From assembly GCF_025717555.1 (NCBI RefSeq), contig NZ_JAJIRP010000005.1, positions 310,001-374,000 on the forward strand: a DNA stretch of 64,000 nt, written 5' to 3'. A program made the translations under genes and the position numbers. This DNA comes from Paucibacter sp. B2R-40 (GTDB lineage: Bacteria > Pseudomonadota > Gammaproteobacteria > Burkholderiales > Burkholderiaceae_C). Position 1 is the stretch's first letter; every line of letters starts with the position of its first letter. The notes under the pieces were generated by a model. It had not been told where the DNA came from. It saw only the letters and a program-made list of their open reading frames with translations, and made no database searches. Positions 26,057 through 35,855 of the stretch are shown here, in pieces.

Positions 26057-26086
26057 CGGAAAAGGGAAGCCCGGGGGCTTCCCTTT
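26057..26086 (-). terminator. Hairpin after the first tRNA-Gly
   Basis: AAAGGGAAGCCC (26061-26072) faces GGGCTTCCCTTT (26075-26086), followed on the minus strand by TTCC. The stem sequence is shared with the hairpin at 25342-25365, which suggests that hairpin and tRNA-Gly were duplicated together. Confidence 0.6.
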
Positions 26087-26091
26087 CAATT

Positions 26092-26167
26092 TGGAGCGGG
26101 AAAAGAGGCTCGAACTCTCGACCTCGACCTTGGCAAGGTCGCGCTCTACCAACTGAGCTATTCCCGC
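26092..26167 (-). tRNA. tRNA-Gly (GCC anticodon), first in cluster
   Basis: 76 nt, identical by eye to the two other copies. First gene of the minus-strand tRNA cluster, about 80 nt downstream of a putative promoter. Confidence 0.97.
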
Positions 26168-26250
26168 ATATTTCGCTGCTCGGCTCGCAAGGTCCAAAAC
26201 CGAAGTTTTGTGCATTGCGCAATACATGCCGTTTGCGCCGAAAGTCAAAT

Positions 26251-26278
26251 TCTATACCAAATTTCGGATGCTTTGCAA
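26251..26278 (-). promoter_or_regulatory. Putative promoter of the tRNA cluster
   Basis: On the minus strand TTGCAA (26273-26278), a 16-nt spacer and TATAGA (26251-26256). It lies between the lon stop and the first tRNA-Gly. Confidence 0.5.
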
Positions 26279-26324
26279 GCCCTGCGCCCGCACATTTGAT
26301 TCACAAAGCATCCGAACAACTCGG

Positions 26325-28733
26325 TCAATGTGTGGCCGGCTGTGCAGCGGGAACAGGTTCTGTCTTGGCCGCCAGCACCGGATCCTCATCCGGCAAAGGC
26401 ACCGGCATCGACTCCAAAGCCACCTCCAGCACTCGGTCGATCCAACGGACAGGCACGATCTCAAGTTGATTCTTGACGTTCTCGGGGATGTCTTGCAAGT
26501 CTTTGACGTTGTCCTCGGGGATCATCACCGTCTTGATGCCGCCACGATGCGCCGCCAACAGCTTCTCTTTCAAGCCACCAATCGCCGTGACTTCGCCACG
26601 CAAGGTAATTTCACCGGTCATCGCCACATCGGCACGCACTGGAATACCGGTCAGCGCAGACACAAATGCAGTTGTCATCGCAGCGCCAGCGCTCGGGCCG
26701 TCCTTGGGCGTCGCGCCGTCGGGCACGTGAACGTGCACGTCGCGCTTCTCGAACAACTCGTCCTTGATGCCCAGCATGCGCGCGCGTGAGCGCACCACCG
26801 TGCGAGCCGCCTCGACCGACTCCTTCATCACATCGCCGAGCGAGCCGGTGCGGATGATATTGCCCTTGCCTGGCATGGCGGTCGCCTCAATGGTCAGCAG
26901 ATCGCCGCCCACTTCGGTCCATGCCAAGCCAACCACTTGACCGACCTGATTCTTCTTCTCGGCTCGGCCAAAGTCGTACTTGCGCACACCCAGGAAGTCA
27001 TTGAGATTGTCTTCGTTGACAACGGCCTTGCCTTCAAAGGTTTTCAAAGCAATGCCTTTGACGACCTTACGGCAAATCTTCGAGATCTCGCGCTCAAGTG
27101 AGCGCACGCCGGCTTCACGGGTGTAGTAACGGATGATGCCGCGAATCGCCGACTCGAGGACTTCCATCTCCTCTTCCTTGACGCCATTGTTCTTGCACTG
27201 CTTGGGCAAGAGATAGCGCTGGGCGATATTGACCTTCTCGTCCTCGGTGTAGCCCGACAGGCGAATCACTTCCATCCGGTCCAGCAGCGCCGGCGGGATA
27301 TTCATCGAGTTCGATGTGGCGATGAACATCACATCGGACAGGTCGAAATCAACCTCGACATAGTGGTCGCCGAAGGTGTGGTTTTGCTCCGGATCCAGCA
27401 CCTCCAACAAGGCCGAAGAAGGGTCGCCTCGGAAGTCCATGCCGAGTTTGTCGATCTCATCCAGCAAGAACAGTGGATTGCGCGTCCCCACTTTGGACAA
27501 ACTCTGCAACACCTTGCCCGGCATCGACCCGATATAGGTGCGGCGATGGCCACGAATCTCGGCCTCGTCGCGCACGCCACCCAAGGCCATGCGCACGAAC
27601 TTGCGCCCTGTGGCACGCGCCACCGACTGACCCAGCGAGGTCTTGCCCACGCCAGGAGGGCCAACCAGGCACAGAATCGGCGCCTTGACCTTGTCCACGC
27701 GTTGCTGCACCGCGAGGTACTCGACGATACGGTCCTTGACCTTGTCCAGGCCATAGTGATCTTCGTTCAAGACATCGACGGCATTGGCCAGATCAAACTT
27801 GATCTTGGTCTTTTTGCTCCAAGGCAGATTGACCAAGGTCTCAATATAGTTGCGCACCACGGTCGCTTCGGCCGACATCGGCGACATCAGCTTGAGCTTC
27901 TTCAGCTCCCCGTCGGCCTTCTTCTTGGCCTCCTTGGGCATGCGCGCGGCTTGGATCTTCTTATCCAACTCCTCGAGGTCCGCGCCCTCCTCGCCGTCGC
28001 CCAATTCCTTCTGAATGGCCTTGACCTGTTCGTTCAGGTAGTACTCGCGCTGACTCTTCTCCATCTGCCGTTTGACACGGCCACGGATGCGCTTTTCCAC
28101 TTGCAAGATGTCGACTTCATGCTCGAGCAGGTCGAGCAAGGTTTCCAGACGCTTGCCAATCTCGGACAAATTGAGCACCGATTGCTTGGCATCGAGCTTC
28201 AATGGCAGGTGCGCAGCAATGGTGTCGGCCAGGCGACCGGCATCATCGATGCCGGCAATCGAGGTCAAAATTTCAGGCGGGATCTTTTTGTTCAGCTTGA
28301 CGTACTGGTCAAACTGCTGAGTCACCGCGCGACGCAGCGCCTCAACTTCGGGCTTGGCATCGGCCTCGGGAGGGATCGGCATTACCTCGGCGATGAAATG
28401 CTCTTCACCGTCGGTGATGCTGTGCGTATTGGCGCGCTGCAAGCCTTCAACCAAGACCTTGACGGTGCCGTCGGGCAGCTTGAGCATCTGCAAAATGCTC
28501 GAAACGCAACCCACCTCGAACATATCGTCCGACTTGGGCTCGTCCTTGCCGGCGGCTTTTTGCGCCACCAGCATGATCTGACGGCCGGCTTCCATCGCGG
28601 CTTCCAGCGCCTTGATGGACTTGGGGCGACCCACAAACAGCGGGATCACCATATGCGGGAATACGACCACATCACGCAGCGGCAGCAGCGGCAAGGTGAT
28701 GATTTCTGCAGGCAAAACAGGATGACCGGACAT
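26325..28733 (-). CDS. lon: ATP-dependent protease Lon
   Basis: Lon degrades misfolded and regulatory proteins in the cytosol. 802 residues, the usual length for LonA. N-terminal substrate domain (LPLLPLRDVVVFPHMVIPLFVGR start), AAA+ module with Walker A GPPGVGKTSLGQS and Walker B LFLLDEIDK, and C-terminal protease domain with the catalytic Ser at about 681 in KDGPSAGAAM and Lys at about 724 in IGGLKEK. Last gene of tig-clpP-clpX-lon; 110 bp separate it from clpX. The C-terminal tail is Pro/Ala-rich. Confidence 0.98.
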   Translation of the reverse strand: MSGHPVLPAEIITLPLLPLRDVVVFPHMVIPLFVGRPKSIKALEAAMEAGRQIMLVAQKAAGKDEPKSDDMFEVGCVSSILQMLKLPDGTVKVLVEGLQRANTHSITDGEEHFIAEVMPIPPEADAKPEVEALRRAVTQQFDQYVKLNKKIPPEILTSIAGIDDAGRLADTIAAHLPLKLDAKQSVLNLSEIGKRLETLLDLLEHEVDILQVEKRIRGRVKRQMEKSQREYYLNEQVKAIQKELGDGEEGADLEELDKKIQAARMPKEAKKKADGELKKLKLMSPMSAEATVVRNYIETLVNLPWSKKTKIKFDLANAVDVLNEDHYGLDKVKDRIVEYLAVQQRVDKVKAPILCLVGPPGVGKTSLGQSVARATGRKFVRMALGGVRDEAEIRGHRRTYIGSMPGKVLQSLSKVGTRNPLFLLDEIDKLGMDFRGDPSSALLEVLDPEQNHTFGDHYVEVDFDLSDVMFIATSNSMNIPPALLDRMEVIRLSGYTEDEKVNIAQRYLLPKQCKNNGVKEEEMEVLESAIRGIIRYYTREAGVRSLEREISKICRKVVKGIALKTFEGKAVVNEDNLNDFLGVRKYDFGRAEKKNQVGQVVGLAWTEVGGDLLTIEATAMPGKGNIIRTGSLGDVMKESVEAARTVVRSRARMLGIKDELFEKRDVHVHVPDGATPKDGPSAGAAMTTAFVSALTGIPVRADVAMTGEITLRGEVTAIGGLKEKLLAAHRGGIKTVMIPEDNVKDLQDIPENVKNQLEIVPVRWIDRVLEVALESMPVPLPDEDPVLAAKTEPVPAAQPATH

Positions 28734-28843
28734 GAAAACCTCTCTTTCTCAGACCTAAATGCGGCCTGAGGGGGTAAATGCAAGACGCCGCAATGATTCA
28801 ATCAGCCGGGCTATTCCAACCCAGTCCGGCCCATTAAAACAAA

Positions 28844-30112
28844 TCAGGCGCTAGCCTTGGCCTGCTCGCGATACACCAGCAGGGGCTTGGCGTTGTCATC
28901 AATGTTGTGCTCATCAAGTACAACCTTGGCCACGCCCTCGAGAGCGGGCAATTCAAACATCGTGTCGATCAAGGACGACTCCATGATCGAGCGCAGTCCG
29001 CGCGCGCCGATCTTGCGCGCCAAGGCCTTGCGGGCAATCGCTAGCAAGGCCGAGGGGCGAACTTCCAATTCCACACCGTCCATCGCGAACAACTGCTGAT
29101 ACTGTTTGAGCAAAGCGTTCTTGGGCTCGGTGAGAATCTGTACCAGCGCGTCTTCGGTCAATTCGCCCAGCGTCGCCACGACCGGCAAGCGGCCGACCAA
29201 CTCGGGAATGATGCCGAACTTGATCAAGTCATCCGGCTCGACTTCGCGGAAAATCTCCGAGACACGGCGCTCGGACTTGGTCTTCACCGACGCTCCGAAG
29301 CCAATGCCGGATTTTTCCGAACGGTTCTGGATGACTTTTTCCAGTCCATCAAAGGCACCACCACAGATGAACAAGATATTGGTCGTGTCGATCTGCAAGA
29401 AGTCCTGATTCGGATGCTTGCGGCCGCCCTGCGGCGGCACCGATGCCATCGTGCCTTCGACCAGCTTCAGCAGCGCCTGTTGCACGCCCTCACCCGACAC
29501 ATCGCGGGTGATCGAAGGGTTATCAGCTTTGCGAGAAATCTTGTCGATCTCGTCGATATAGACAATACCGCGCTGAGCCCGCTCAACATCGTAGTTACAG
29601 TTCTGCAGCAACTTCTGGATGATGTTTTCGACGTCCTCACCCACATAGCCGGCTTCGGTCAAGGTGGTGGCGTCGGCGATCACAAACGGCACATTCAACA
29701 AACGAGCTAAGGTCTGCGCTAACAGCGTTTTGCCGGAGCCCGTCGGGCCAATCAGCAAAATATTGCTTTTCGACAGTTCCACCGAATCTTTGGTGCCGGC
29801 CATATGGCGCAGACGCTTGTAGTGGTTATAGACCGCCACAGCCAAGGTGCGCTTTGCCACGTCTTGGCCAATCACATACTGATCGAGACTGGCTTTGATT
29901 TCGCTGGGCACCGGCAAGTCGGACTTGCTGGCACGCCCCTGAGGGGTATCCGCGGGCACTTCATCGCGCACGATGTCATTGCAGAGCTCAATGCACTCAT
30001 CGCAAATGAAGACGGACGGGCCAGCAATAAGCTTCTTGACCTCATGCTGGCTTTTGCCGCAGAAGGAGCAATACAAAACTTTTTCGCTGGAATTGCCTTT
30101 TTTCTCGGCCAT
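28844..30112 (-). CDS. clpX: ClpXP protease ATP-binding subunit ClpX
   Basis: AAA+ unfoldase that feeds ClpP. 422 residues: N-terminal zinc-binding domain with Cys15, Cys18, Cys37 and Cys40 (CSFCGK and CDEC), Walker [16 protein letters not shown], Walker [10 protein letters not shown], and the pore/sensor regions ([16 protein letters not shown]). It follows clpP by 146 bp that contain a strong hairpin, so it may have its own promoter in addition to read-through. Confidence 0.98.
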   Translation of the reverse strand: MAEKKGNSSEKVLYCSFCGKSQHEVKKLIAGPSVFICDECIELCNDIVRDEVPADTPQGRASKSDLPVPSEIKASLDQYVIGQDVAKRTLAVAVYNHYKRLRHMAGTKDSVELSKSNILLIGPTGSGKTLLAQTLARLLNVPFVIADATTLTEAGYVGEDVENIIQKLLQNCNYDVERAQRGIVYIDEIDKISRKADNPSITRDVSGEGVQQALLKLVEGTMASVPPQGGRKHPNQDFLQIDTTNILFICGGAFDGLEKVIQNRSEKSGIGFGASVKTKSERRVSEIFREVEPDDLIKFGIIPELVGRLPVVATLGELTEDALVQILTEPKNALLKQYQQLFAMDGVELEVRPSALLAIARKALARKIGARGLRSIMESSLIDTMFELPALEGVAKVVLDEHNIDDNAKPLLVYREQAKASA

Positions 30113-30168
30113 GGATCTGCTTGTCGGTTCAGGCGTTAATGCCTACTGGGATGATAGTTCAAACGCAC

Positions 30169-30198
30169 AAGGGGCCCTTCGGTGAATAAGGGCCCCGT
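30169..30198 (-). terminator. Hairpin between clpP and clpX
   Basis: AAGGGGCCCTT at 30169-30179 and AAGGGCCCC at 30188-30196 give a GC-rich stem when read on the minus strand, followed by TTGTGCG. The T run is weak, so it may attenuate rather than stop clpX expression. Confidence 0.5.
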
Positions 30199-30258
30199 TC
30201 CGCGCCCTGTTGGGCTTGGCCGCCTTGAGCTATGACGCTCGGCAGACAAAGCCAGCGC

Positions 30259-30867
30259 TTAAGCCCGCTTTTCGTGGACCTGGTCAATCAGGCCGTAAGC
30301 CTGTGCTTCAGCGGCGGACATGTAGTAATCGCGCTCGGTGTCGACCTGGATCTTCTCAATGCTCTGGCCGCAACGCTCGGCCAGGATGCGGTTCAGTTGC
30401 TCGCGCGTCTTGAGAATCTCACGGGCATGAATCTCAATGTCGGTGGCCTGGCCCTGGGTGCCGCCGAGCGGCTGATGAATCATGATCTTGGCGTTCGGCA
30501 GTGCAAAGCGCTTGCCCTTGGCGCCAGCGGCCAACAAAAAGGCACCCATACTGGCGGCCATGCCCATGCAAAGCGTAGACACCTGCGGCTTGATGAATTG
30601 CATGGTGTCAAAAATCGACATGCCGGCCGACACGCTGCCGCCGGGAGAGTTGATGTAGAAGTGAATGTCCTTGTCCGGATTTTCACTCTCCAAGAACAGC
30701 ATTTGCGCGACGACCAAATTCGCCACCGCGTCATTGACGGGCCCGACCAAAAAGATGATGCGCTCGCGCAGCAGACGGCTGTAAATGTCATAGGCGCGCT
30801 CACCGCGGCCCGACTGCTCGATGACGATGGGCACCATGCCCAGATTGTTGATTTCCAGCGCGCTCAT
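30259..30867 (-). CDS. clpP: ATP-dependent Clp protease proteolytic subunit ClpP
   Basis: Serine protease that forms the 14-mer barrel. 202 residues with the catalytic triad visible: Ser106 ([10 protein letters not shown]), His131 (MIHQPLGG) and Asp180 (DTERD), with the spacing expected from E. coli ClpP. A short N-terminal propeptide region precedes [20 protein letters not shown]. 215 bp downstream of tig. Confidence 0.98.
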   Translation of the reverse strand: MSALEINNLGMVPIVIEQSGRGERAYDIYSRLLRERIIFLVGPVNDAVANLVVAQMLFLESENPDKDIHFYINSPGGSVSAGMSIFDTMQFIKPQVSTLCMGMAASMGAFLLAAGAKGKRFALPNAKIMIHQPLGGTQGQATDIEIHAREILKTREQLNRILAERCGQSIEKIQVDTERDYYMSAAEAQAYGLIDQVHEKRA

Positions 30868-31027
30868 GAAGAATCCTCTGAATAAATTCGCTAACCCGCC
30901 AAAAGAGCGGCACCAGCATCGTCCCGCTTGCAGACCTATTCTGCAAACCTATCGCCGCAACGATTCCTCGCCACAAGCTATATGTATGGGGGCTGATTAT
31001 GGCGTGTCAAGCCCGTGACACTTAAAT

Positions 31028-31061
31028 AGAAAAGGCGCCGACCTTGCGGCACGGCGCCCTT
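31028..31061 (-). terminator. Terminator after tig
   Basis: GGCGCCG (31034-31040) and CGGCGCC (31052-31058) with flanking A/T pairs; minus-strand read-out ends in TTTTCTATTT. Standard Rho-independent form, 20 bp after the tig stop. Confidence 0.78.
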
Positions 31062-31082
31062 GACTCACAGCGTTGCTGTAGA

Positions 31083-32396
31083 TCAGCCGGCTGTCGCCAT
31101 CAGCTCATCGAACGGCAAGGCCTTTTCGCTCACCTTGGCCTGGGCCAAGACGAAGTCGGTGACGTTGTTTTCAACCACAACAGCCTCGACTTCAGCCAAA
31201 CGGGCGCGGTCGCTCAAATACCAGCGCACCACTTCGGCGGGCTTCTCATAGCTCTGTGCCAGCTCTTCGATATGCGCTTGCAGTTGCTCAGGCTTGGCTT
31301 GCAGATTGTTGGCGCGAACCAACTCTGCAACCACCAGGCCCAAACGCACACGGCGCTCGGCTTGTGGCTTGAAGATTTCAGCCGGAATCGGCGCCTTGTC
31401 GGCATCTTTCACGCCACGCTTCTTCAGATCTTCACGGGCAGCCGCAATCATGCGCTCGGACTCACCGTCCACCAAGGCAGTCGGTACATCCAACTCAGCG
31501 TTAGCCACCAGAGCGTCCATCACGGCGCCCTTGTTGCGAGCCAAGACGCGGAACTTGACTTCGCGCTCGAGGTTCTTCTTGATGTCGGCGCGCAATGCCT
31601 CGATGCTGGCATCAGGGATACCCAGCGACTTGGCGAATGCCTCGTTAACTTCTGGCAGATGCTGAGCTTCGATCTTCTTCAGCGTGACTAGGAAATCGGC
31701 TTCCTTGCCGGCCACGTCCTTGCCGTGGTAATCCTCAGGGAACGCCAAGGGGAAAGTCTTGGAGTCACCGGCCTTCATGCCGCGCACAGCCTTCTCGAAA
31801 GCCTCAAGCATCTGGCCTTCGCCGATGATGAACTGGAAACCATCGGCTTTGCCGCCCTGGAAGGGCTCGCCGTCCAACTTGCCTTCGAAATCGATCGTCA
31901 CGCGGTCGTCATCGGCGGCCACTTCGGTGGCGGCACGCTGGGCGAAACTGCGGCGCTGCTTGCGCAGAATCTCGACGGTCTTGTCGATCGCAACATCGGT
32001 CACATCGCTGGCGACGCGCTCGACATCGGCGGCCGACAAATCACCAATCTTGACTTCAGGATAGACCTCGAAGGTCGCATCAAAAGCCATTTGGCCTTCA
32101 GGCGATTCGTCCTTCTGTGCGATCTTCGGAGCACCGGCGACGCGCAATTTTGCTTCGTTGGCGGCGCTGGAGAAGGCCTCGCCCAACTTGTCATTCATGA
32201 CGTCGTACTGGACGGAGTAGGCGTAACGCTGAGCAACAACACTCATAGGCACTTTGCCCGGACGGAAGCCATCGGCCTTGACGGTGCGGGCCAATTTCTT
32301 GAGACGTGTCTCGACTTCGCTGTTGATGTCAGCGGCCGCCAGCGTGAGCGTGATGCGGCGTTCGAGCTTTTCTAGGGTTTCGACGGTGACAGCCAT
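31083..32396 (-). CDS. tig: Trigger factor (ribosome-associated chaperone)
   Basis: Trigger factor meets nascent chains at the ribosome exit and has prolyl isomerase activity. 437 residues: N-terminal ribosome-binding domain with the signature region GFRPGKVPMSVVAQRYG-like (GFRPGKVPMSVVAQRY), central FKBP-type PPIase (RVTIDFEGKLDGEPFQGGKAD, in part, and FPEDYHGKDVAGKEADF) and long helical C-terminal domain. The start codon is 23 bp after a tRNA-Leu gene on the same strand, so the two are probably cotranscribed. Confidence 0.97.
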   Translation of the reverse strand: MAVTVETLEKLERRITLTLAAADINSEVETRLKKLARTVKADGFRPGKVPMSVVAQRYAYSVQYDVMNDKLGEAFSSAANEAKLRVAGAPKIAQKDESPEGQMAFDATFEVYPEVKIGDLSAADVERVASDVTDVAIDKTVEILRKQRRSFAQRAATEVAADDDRVTIDFEGKLDGEPFQGGKADGFQFIIGEGQMLEAFEKAVRGMKAGDSKTFPLAFPEDYHGKDVAGKEADFLVTLKKIEAQHLPEVNEAFAKSLGIPDASIEALRADIKKNLEREVKFRVLARNKGAVMDALVANAELDVPTALVDGESERMIAAAREDLKKRGVKDADKAPIPAEIFKPQAERRVRLGLVVAELVRANNLQAKPEQLQAHIEELAQSYEKPAEVVRWYLSDRARLAEVEAVVVENNVTDFVLAQAKVSEKALPFDELMATAG

Positions 32397-32419
32397 TTTT
32401 GACTCAATACAAAGTTATC

Positions 32420-32506
32420 TGGTGCGCGGGGCCGGACTCGAACCGGCACGCCGGTGAAGGCGTCAGGACCTAAACCTGGTGCGTCTACCAATTTCGCCAC
32501 CCGCGC
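32420..32506 (-). tRNA. tRNA-Leu (UAG anticodon) upstream of tig
   Basis: 87 nt with encoded CCA: acceptor GCGCGGG/CCCGCGC, long variable arm, anticodon TAG, T loop CGGTTCGAGTCCG. It sits immediately before tig on the same strand, an arrangement common in betaproteobacteria. Its promoter should lie in 32507-32600, but none was fixed. Confidence 0.95.
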
Positions 32507-32684
32507 TAAGTGGATCAGGCTTGTTTGATTGGATTCAAAAGAACCCGCCTCATTCAAGCCCGTGGTAATTCGGAGAACCGTGGATTGTAGCCACTTGCAA
32601 GTCCGAAATTTGGAAGAAGGGGAAAACCCCTGCTCCCGTGCAATTCAAGCCCGTGCATTCTAAATGCAGCGGACGCCCGCCCCA

Positions 32685-35600
32685 TCAGAAGCGGGATTGA
32701 GACTCCGGCCGCTTGACACGAAACCAAGCCGCATACATCGCGGGCAAGGCCAGCAAAGTCAAGGCCGTGGCGACGATCAAGCCCCCCATGATGGCCACCG
32801 CCATTGGACCCCAGAACACGCTGCGAGACAGCGGGATCATCGCCAGCACGGCGGCAGCGGCCGTCAACACAATCGGCCGGAAGCGGCGCACTGCGGACTC
32901 GACAATGGCCGACCATGCCGGCACTCCCCGCGCCCGGTCTTGCTCGATCTGATCGATCAGGATGACTGAATTGCGCATGATCATGCCCATCAAAGCGACC
33001 ACACCCAGCAAGGCCACAAAGCCAAACGGCTTATTCATCAGCATCAAGGCAGCGGCGACGCCGGCAATGCCCAGCGGCCCGGTCAGGAACACCAGCATGG
33101 CACGCGAGAAACTCTGCAACTGCAGCATCAGCAAGGTGAAGGTGATGAACAGCATCATCGGCAAGCCGGCCGCAATCGAGCCCTGCCCCTTGCTGCTTTC
33201 CTCCACCGCGCCCGCCACCGAAATCGAATAGCCGGCCGGCATCTTGGCCTGCAACTCCTGCAACTTGGGCCAAACTTGCGCCGTCACGGTCGCGCCTTGC
33301 AGGCCTTCGGCCACATCACCCTGCACGGTCACCGCATAGGCCCGGCCTTCGCGCCACATCACACCCGGCTCCCAGTCGAAAGTGACCTTGGCCACCTGCG
33401 TCAATGGCACCGAACGGCCGCTCGAAGTGTTGACATAGGCGCTGCCGATGTCGGTAATGGCGTTGCGCTCGTCCAGTGGTTGGCGCAACACGATGTCGAT
33501 CAACTTGTCGGCCTCGCGGTACTGCCCGATGGTGCTGCCCGACAGCAAGGTGCGCGAAGCCTGCGCCAAACTCTGGCTGCTGACACCCAAGGCCCGCGCC
33601 TTGTCTTGATCAACTTCGAGTTTGAGCACCTTGATCGGCTCATTCCAGTTGTCATTGACGCCGCGCATATTTGGGTTGGCGCTCAGGATCGCCTTGGCTT
33701 GATCGGCCCAAAGCCTGACGACTTCGGGCTTCTCGCCCGCGACACGAAACTGCACCGGATAAGGCACCGGCGGGCCATTGGGCAAGAGCTTGATGCGAGC
33801 CCTGACCTCCGGGAATTCTGCCGCCATCAAGGCCGGCAGGCGCCTTCTCAAAGCTTCGCGCTCGGTCAGATTTTTCGGCAATACGATCGCTTGGCTGACG
33901 CTGGGCTGCTGAAACACCACATCCAGGGGCAAGTAAAAACGTGGCACACCGCTGCCGATCCAGGTGCTGACAGAAGCGACGCCGGACTCGGCCATCATGC
34001 GCGCCTCAAAGCGCTTGGCCACTTCCGCACTTTGTTGAATCGTTGAGCCCTCCGGCAACCACAGATCGACCAGAATTTCAGGCCGGCTCGAGTCAGGGAA
34101 GAACTGCTGCTGCACGCGCCCCATCCCGACCAGCCCCAAGGCAAAGACCAGCAAGGTCATGGCGATCGTCTTCCAGCGGTTCTCCACACACCAGCGCACC
34201 AGACTTCGAAAGCGGTTGTAAAACGGCGTATCGAACAATTCATGCGCCTCGCCGTCATTGGATGCGTGGGTGCGCAGCAAAAGCGAGCCCAGATAGGGCA
34301 CAAAATACACCGACACCACCCAGGAAATCATCAGCGCTGCAGCCGTCACCGCAAAGATCGCAAAGGTGTATTCGCCGGTCGCCGACTTGGCCATACCGAT
34401 AGGCAAAAATCCCACCGCCGTGATCAAAGTACCCGTCAACATCGGCATTGCCGTTGCGTCATAGGCGAAGGTAGCCGCGTGCATCTTGTCGTAGCCCTCC
34501 TCCAGCTTGCGCACCATCATCTCGACCGCAATGATGGCGTCATCGACCAACAGCCCCAAGGCGATGATCAAGGAGCCGAGCGAAATCTTGTGCAGGCCGA
34601 CGCCCCAATAGAACATCGTCACAAACGTAATCGCCAGCACCAGCGGAATGGTGATGCCCACCACCAAGCCGGGCCAGATATCCAGGCGCAGCGGCCGGGT
34701 GTGCAGCCCCAAGGCGATAAAACTGACCAGGAGCACGATCACGATCGCCTCGATCAAGACATGCACAAACTCGTTCACCGAGCGCGTCACCGCCTGCGGC
34801 TGGTCTTGAATCTGTGCCAAGTCGATGCCGGCCGGCAAATCGCGGCGAATCATCTCGGCGGCCTTCTGCAGCGACTTGCCCATCGCAACAATGTCGCCCC
34901 CTTTGGTCATCGACACACCCAAGGCAATCACGTCTTTGCCTTGATGGCGGACCATGATGGCGGGCGGGTCGACATAGTCGCGTTGAATCTCGGCGATATC
35001 CGATAAACGCAAAGAACTCGCCACGCCGGTGACAGGATTGACGGCGCGGATTGGGAAGTCCTTCAAGGCTTGCACCGAATTGAACTGCCCCTGCACGCGC
35101 ACCTGCAAATTGCCGCTGCCAGCATTCATCACGCCGGCACCCTCAACTGCGTTTTGGGCCCCGAGTTGATTGATGACCTGGCCAAAGTCCAAGCCAAGGT
35201 TGGCTAGGCGCTTTTGCGAAATTTCAATGAAGAGCTTCTCGGCCTGAGCGCCAAAAACTTCCACCTTGGCGACATCTGGCAATTTAAGTAGCACAGAGCG
35301 CGCGCGCTCGGCGTGTTCTCGCAGTTCTTCACGACTGAAACCATCGGCCGATAGCGCAAAAATCGAACCGTATACATCCCCGAATTGATCATTGAAGACA
35401 GGCCCGATGACGCCCTGCGGCAAGGTGTTGCGCATATCGCCGACGCGCTTGCGGACCTGATACCAGACGTCGCTGACTTCCTTGCCCGGCGTGCTGTCCT
35501 TGAGCTGAAAAATAGTCAGCGACTCGCCAGGTTTGGTGTAGCTGCGGATCTTGTCGGAGTGAGGCACCTCCTGCAGCGTTTTCTCGATCTTGTCGGTGAC

Positions 35601-35840
35601 TTGTTCGGCCATTTGCTGCGCAGTAGCACCCGGCCAAAAGGCTTGCACCACCATCAAGCGGAAAGTGAACGGCGGGTCCTCATCTTGGCCGAGCTGAAAA
35701 TAGGCGGCGAAGCCCATCAACATCAACACCACCATCAAGTAACGGGTCAGCGCCGGGTGCTCCAGCGCCCAGCGAGAAATATTGAATCGACTGCCGACTT
35801 GGCGGTCGGGCGACTGCGAGGGCTTGCTGTTGAGGCTCAT
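32685..35840 (-). CDS. RND-family efflux permease
   Basis: Inner-membrane proton-driven efflux pump of the AcrB/HAE type. 1,051 residues with the family plan: a first membrane segment at about 32-50, a large periplasmic loop, six membrane segments (about 345-560), a second periplasmic loop and a last bundle to the C-terminus. The proton-relay Asp pair is in GLLVDDAIIAVEMM. The N-terminal loop (QEVPHSDKIRSYTKPGES, LPQGVIGPVFNDQFGDVYG) resembles the TriC-like subgroup; that assignment is by eye. The adaptor gene lies 15 bp upstream on the same strand. No outer-membrane factor gene is in the window. Confidence 0.93.
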   Translation of the reverse strand: MSLNSKPSQSPDRQVGSRFNISRWALEHPALTRYLMVVLMLMGFAAYFQLGQDEDPPFTFRLMVVQAFWPGATAQQMAEQVTDKIEKTLQEVPHSDKIRSYTKPGESLTIFQLKDSTPGKEVSDVWYQVRKRVGDMRNTLPQGVIGPVFNDQFGDVYGSIFALSADGFSREELREHAERARSVLLKLPDVAKVEVFGAQAEKLFIEISQKRLANLGLDFGQVINQLGAQNAVEGAGVMNAGSGNLQVRVQGQFNSVQALKDFPIRAVNPVTGVASSLRLSDIAEIQRDYVDPPAIMVRHQGKDVIALGVSMTKGGDIVAMGKSLQKAAEMIRRDLPAGIDLAQIQDQPQAVTRSVNEFVHVLIEAIVIVLLVSFIALGLHTRPLRLDIWPGLVVGITIPLVLAITFVTMFYWGVGLHKISLGSLIIALGLLVDDAIIAVEMMVRKLEEGYDKMHAATFAYDATAMPMLTGTLITAVGFLPIGMAKSATGEYTFAIFAVTAAALMISWVVSVYFVPYLGSLLLRTHASNDGEAHELFDTPFYNRFRSLVRWCVENRWKTIAMTLLVFALGLVGMGRVQQQFFPDSSRPEILVDLWLPEGSTIQQSAEVAKRFEARMMAESGVASVSTWIGSGVPRFYLPLDVVFQQPSVSQAIVLPKNLTEREALRRRLPALMAAEFPEVRARIKLLPNGPPVPYPVQFRVAGEKPEVVRLWADQAKAILSANPNMRGVNDNWNEPIKVLKLEVDQDKARALGVSSQSLAQASRTLLSGSTIGQYREADKLIDIVLRQPLDERNAITDIGSAYVNTSSGRSVPLTQVAKVTFDWEPGVMWREGRAYAVTVQGDVAEGLQGATVTAQVWPKLQELQAKMPAGYSISVAGAVEESSKGQGSIAAGLPMMLFITFTLLMLQLQSFSRAMLVFLTGPLGIAGVAAALMLMNKPFGFVALLGVVALMGMIMRNSVILIDQIEQDRARGVPAWSAIVESAVRRFRPIVLTAAAAVLAMIPLSRSVFWGPMAVAIMGGLIVATALTLLALPAMYAAWFRVKRPESQSRF

Positions 35841-35855
35841 GGTGCGGCTCCAAGC

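Noticed and set aside
25375-26167. Repeated ~76-nt segments that might be read as a CRISPR-like array
   Set aside because: They are three complete tRNA-Gly genes with cloverleaf pairing and encoded CCA; the spacing is irregular.
27363-28769. Plus-strand frame of 468 codons opposite lon
   Set aside because: Antisense shadow of Lon; Lon motifs and catalytic residues are complete on the other strand.
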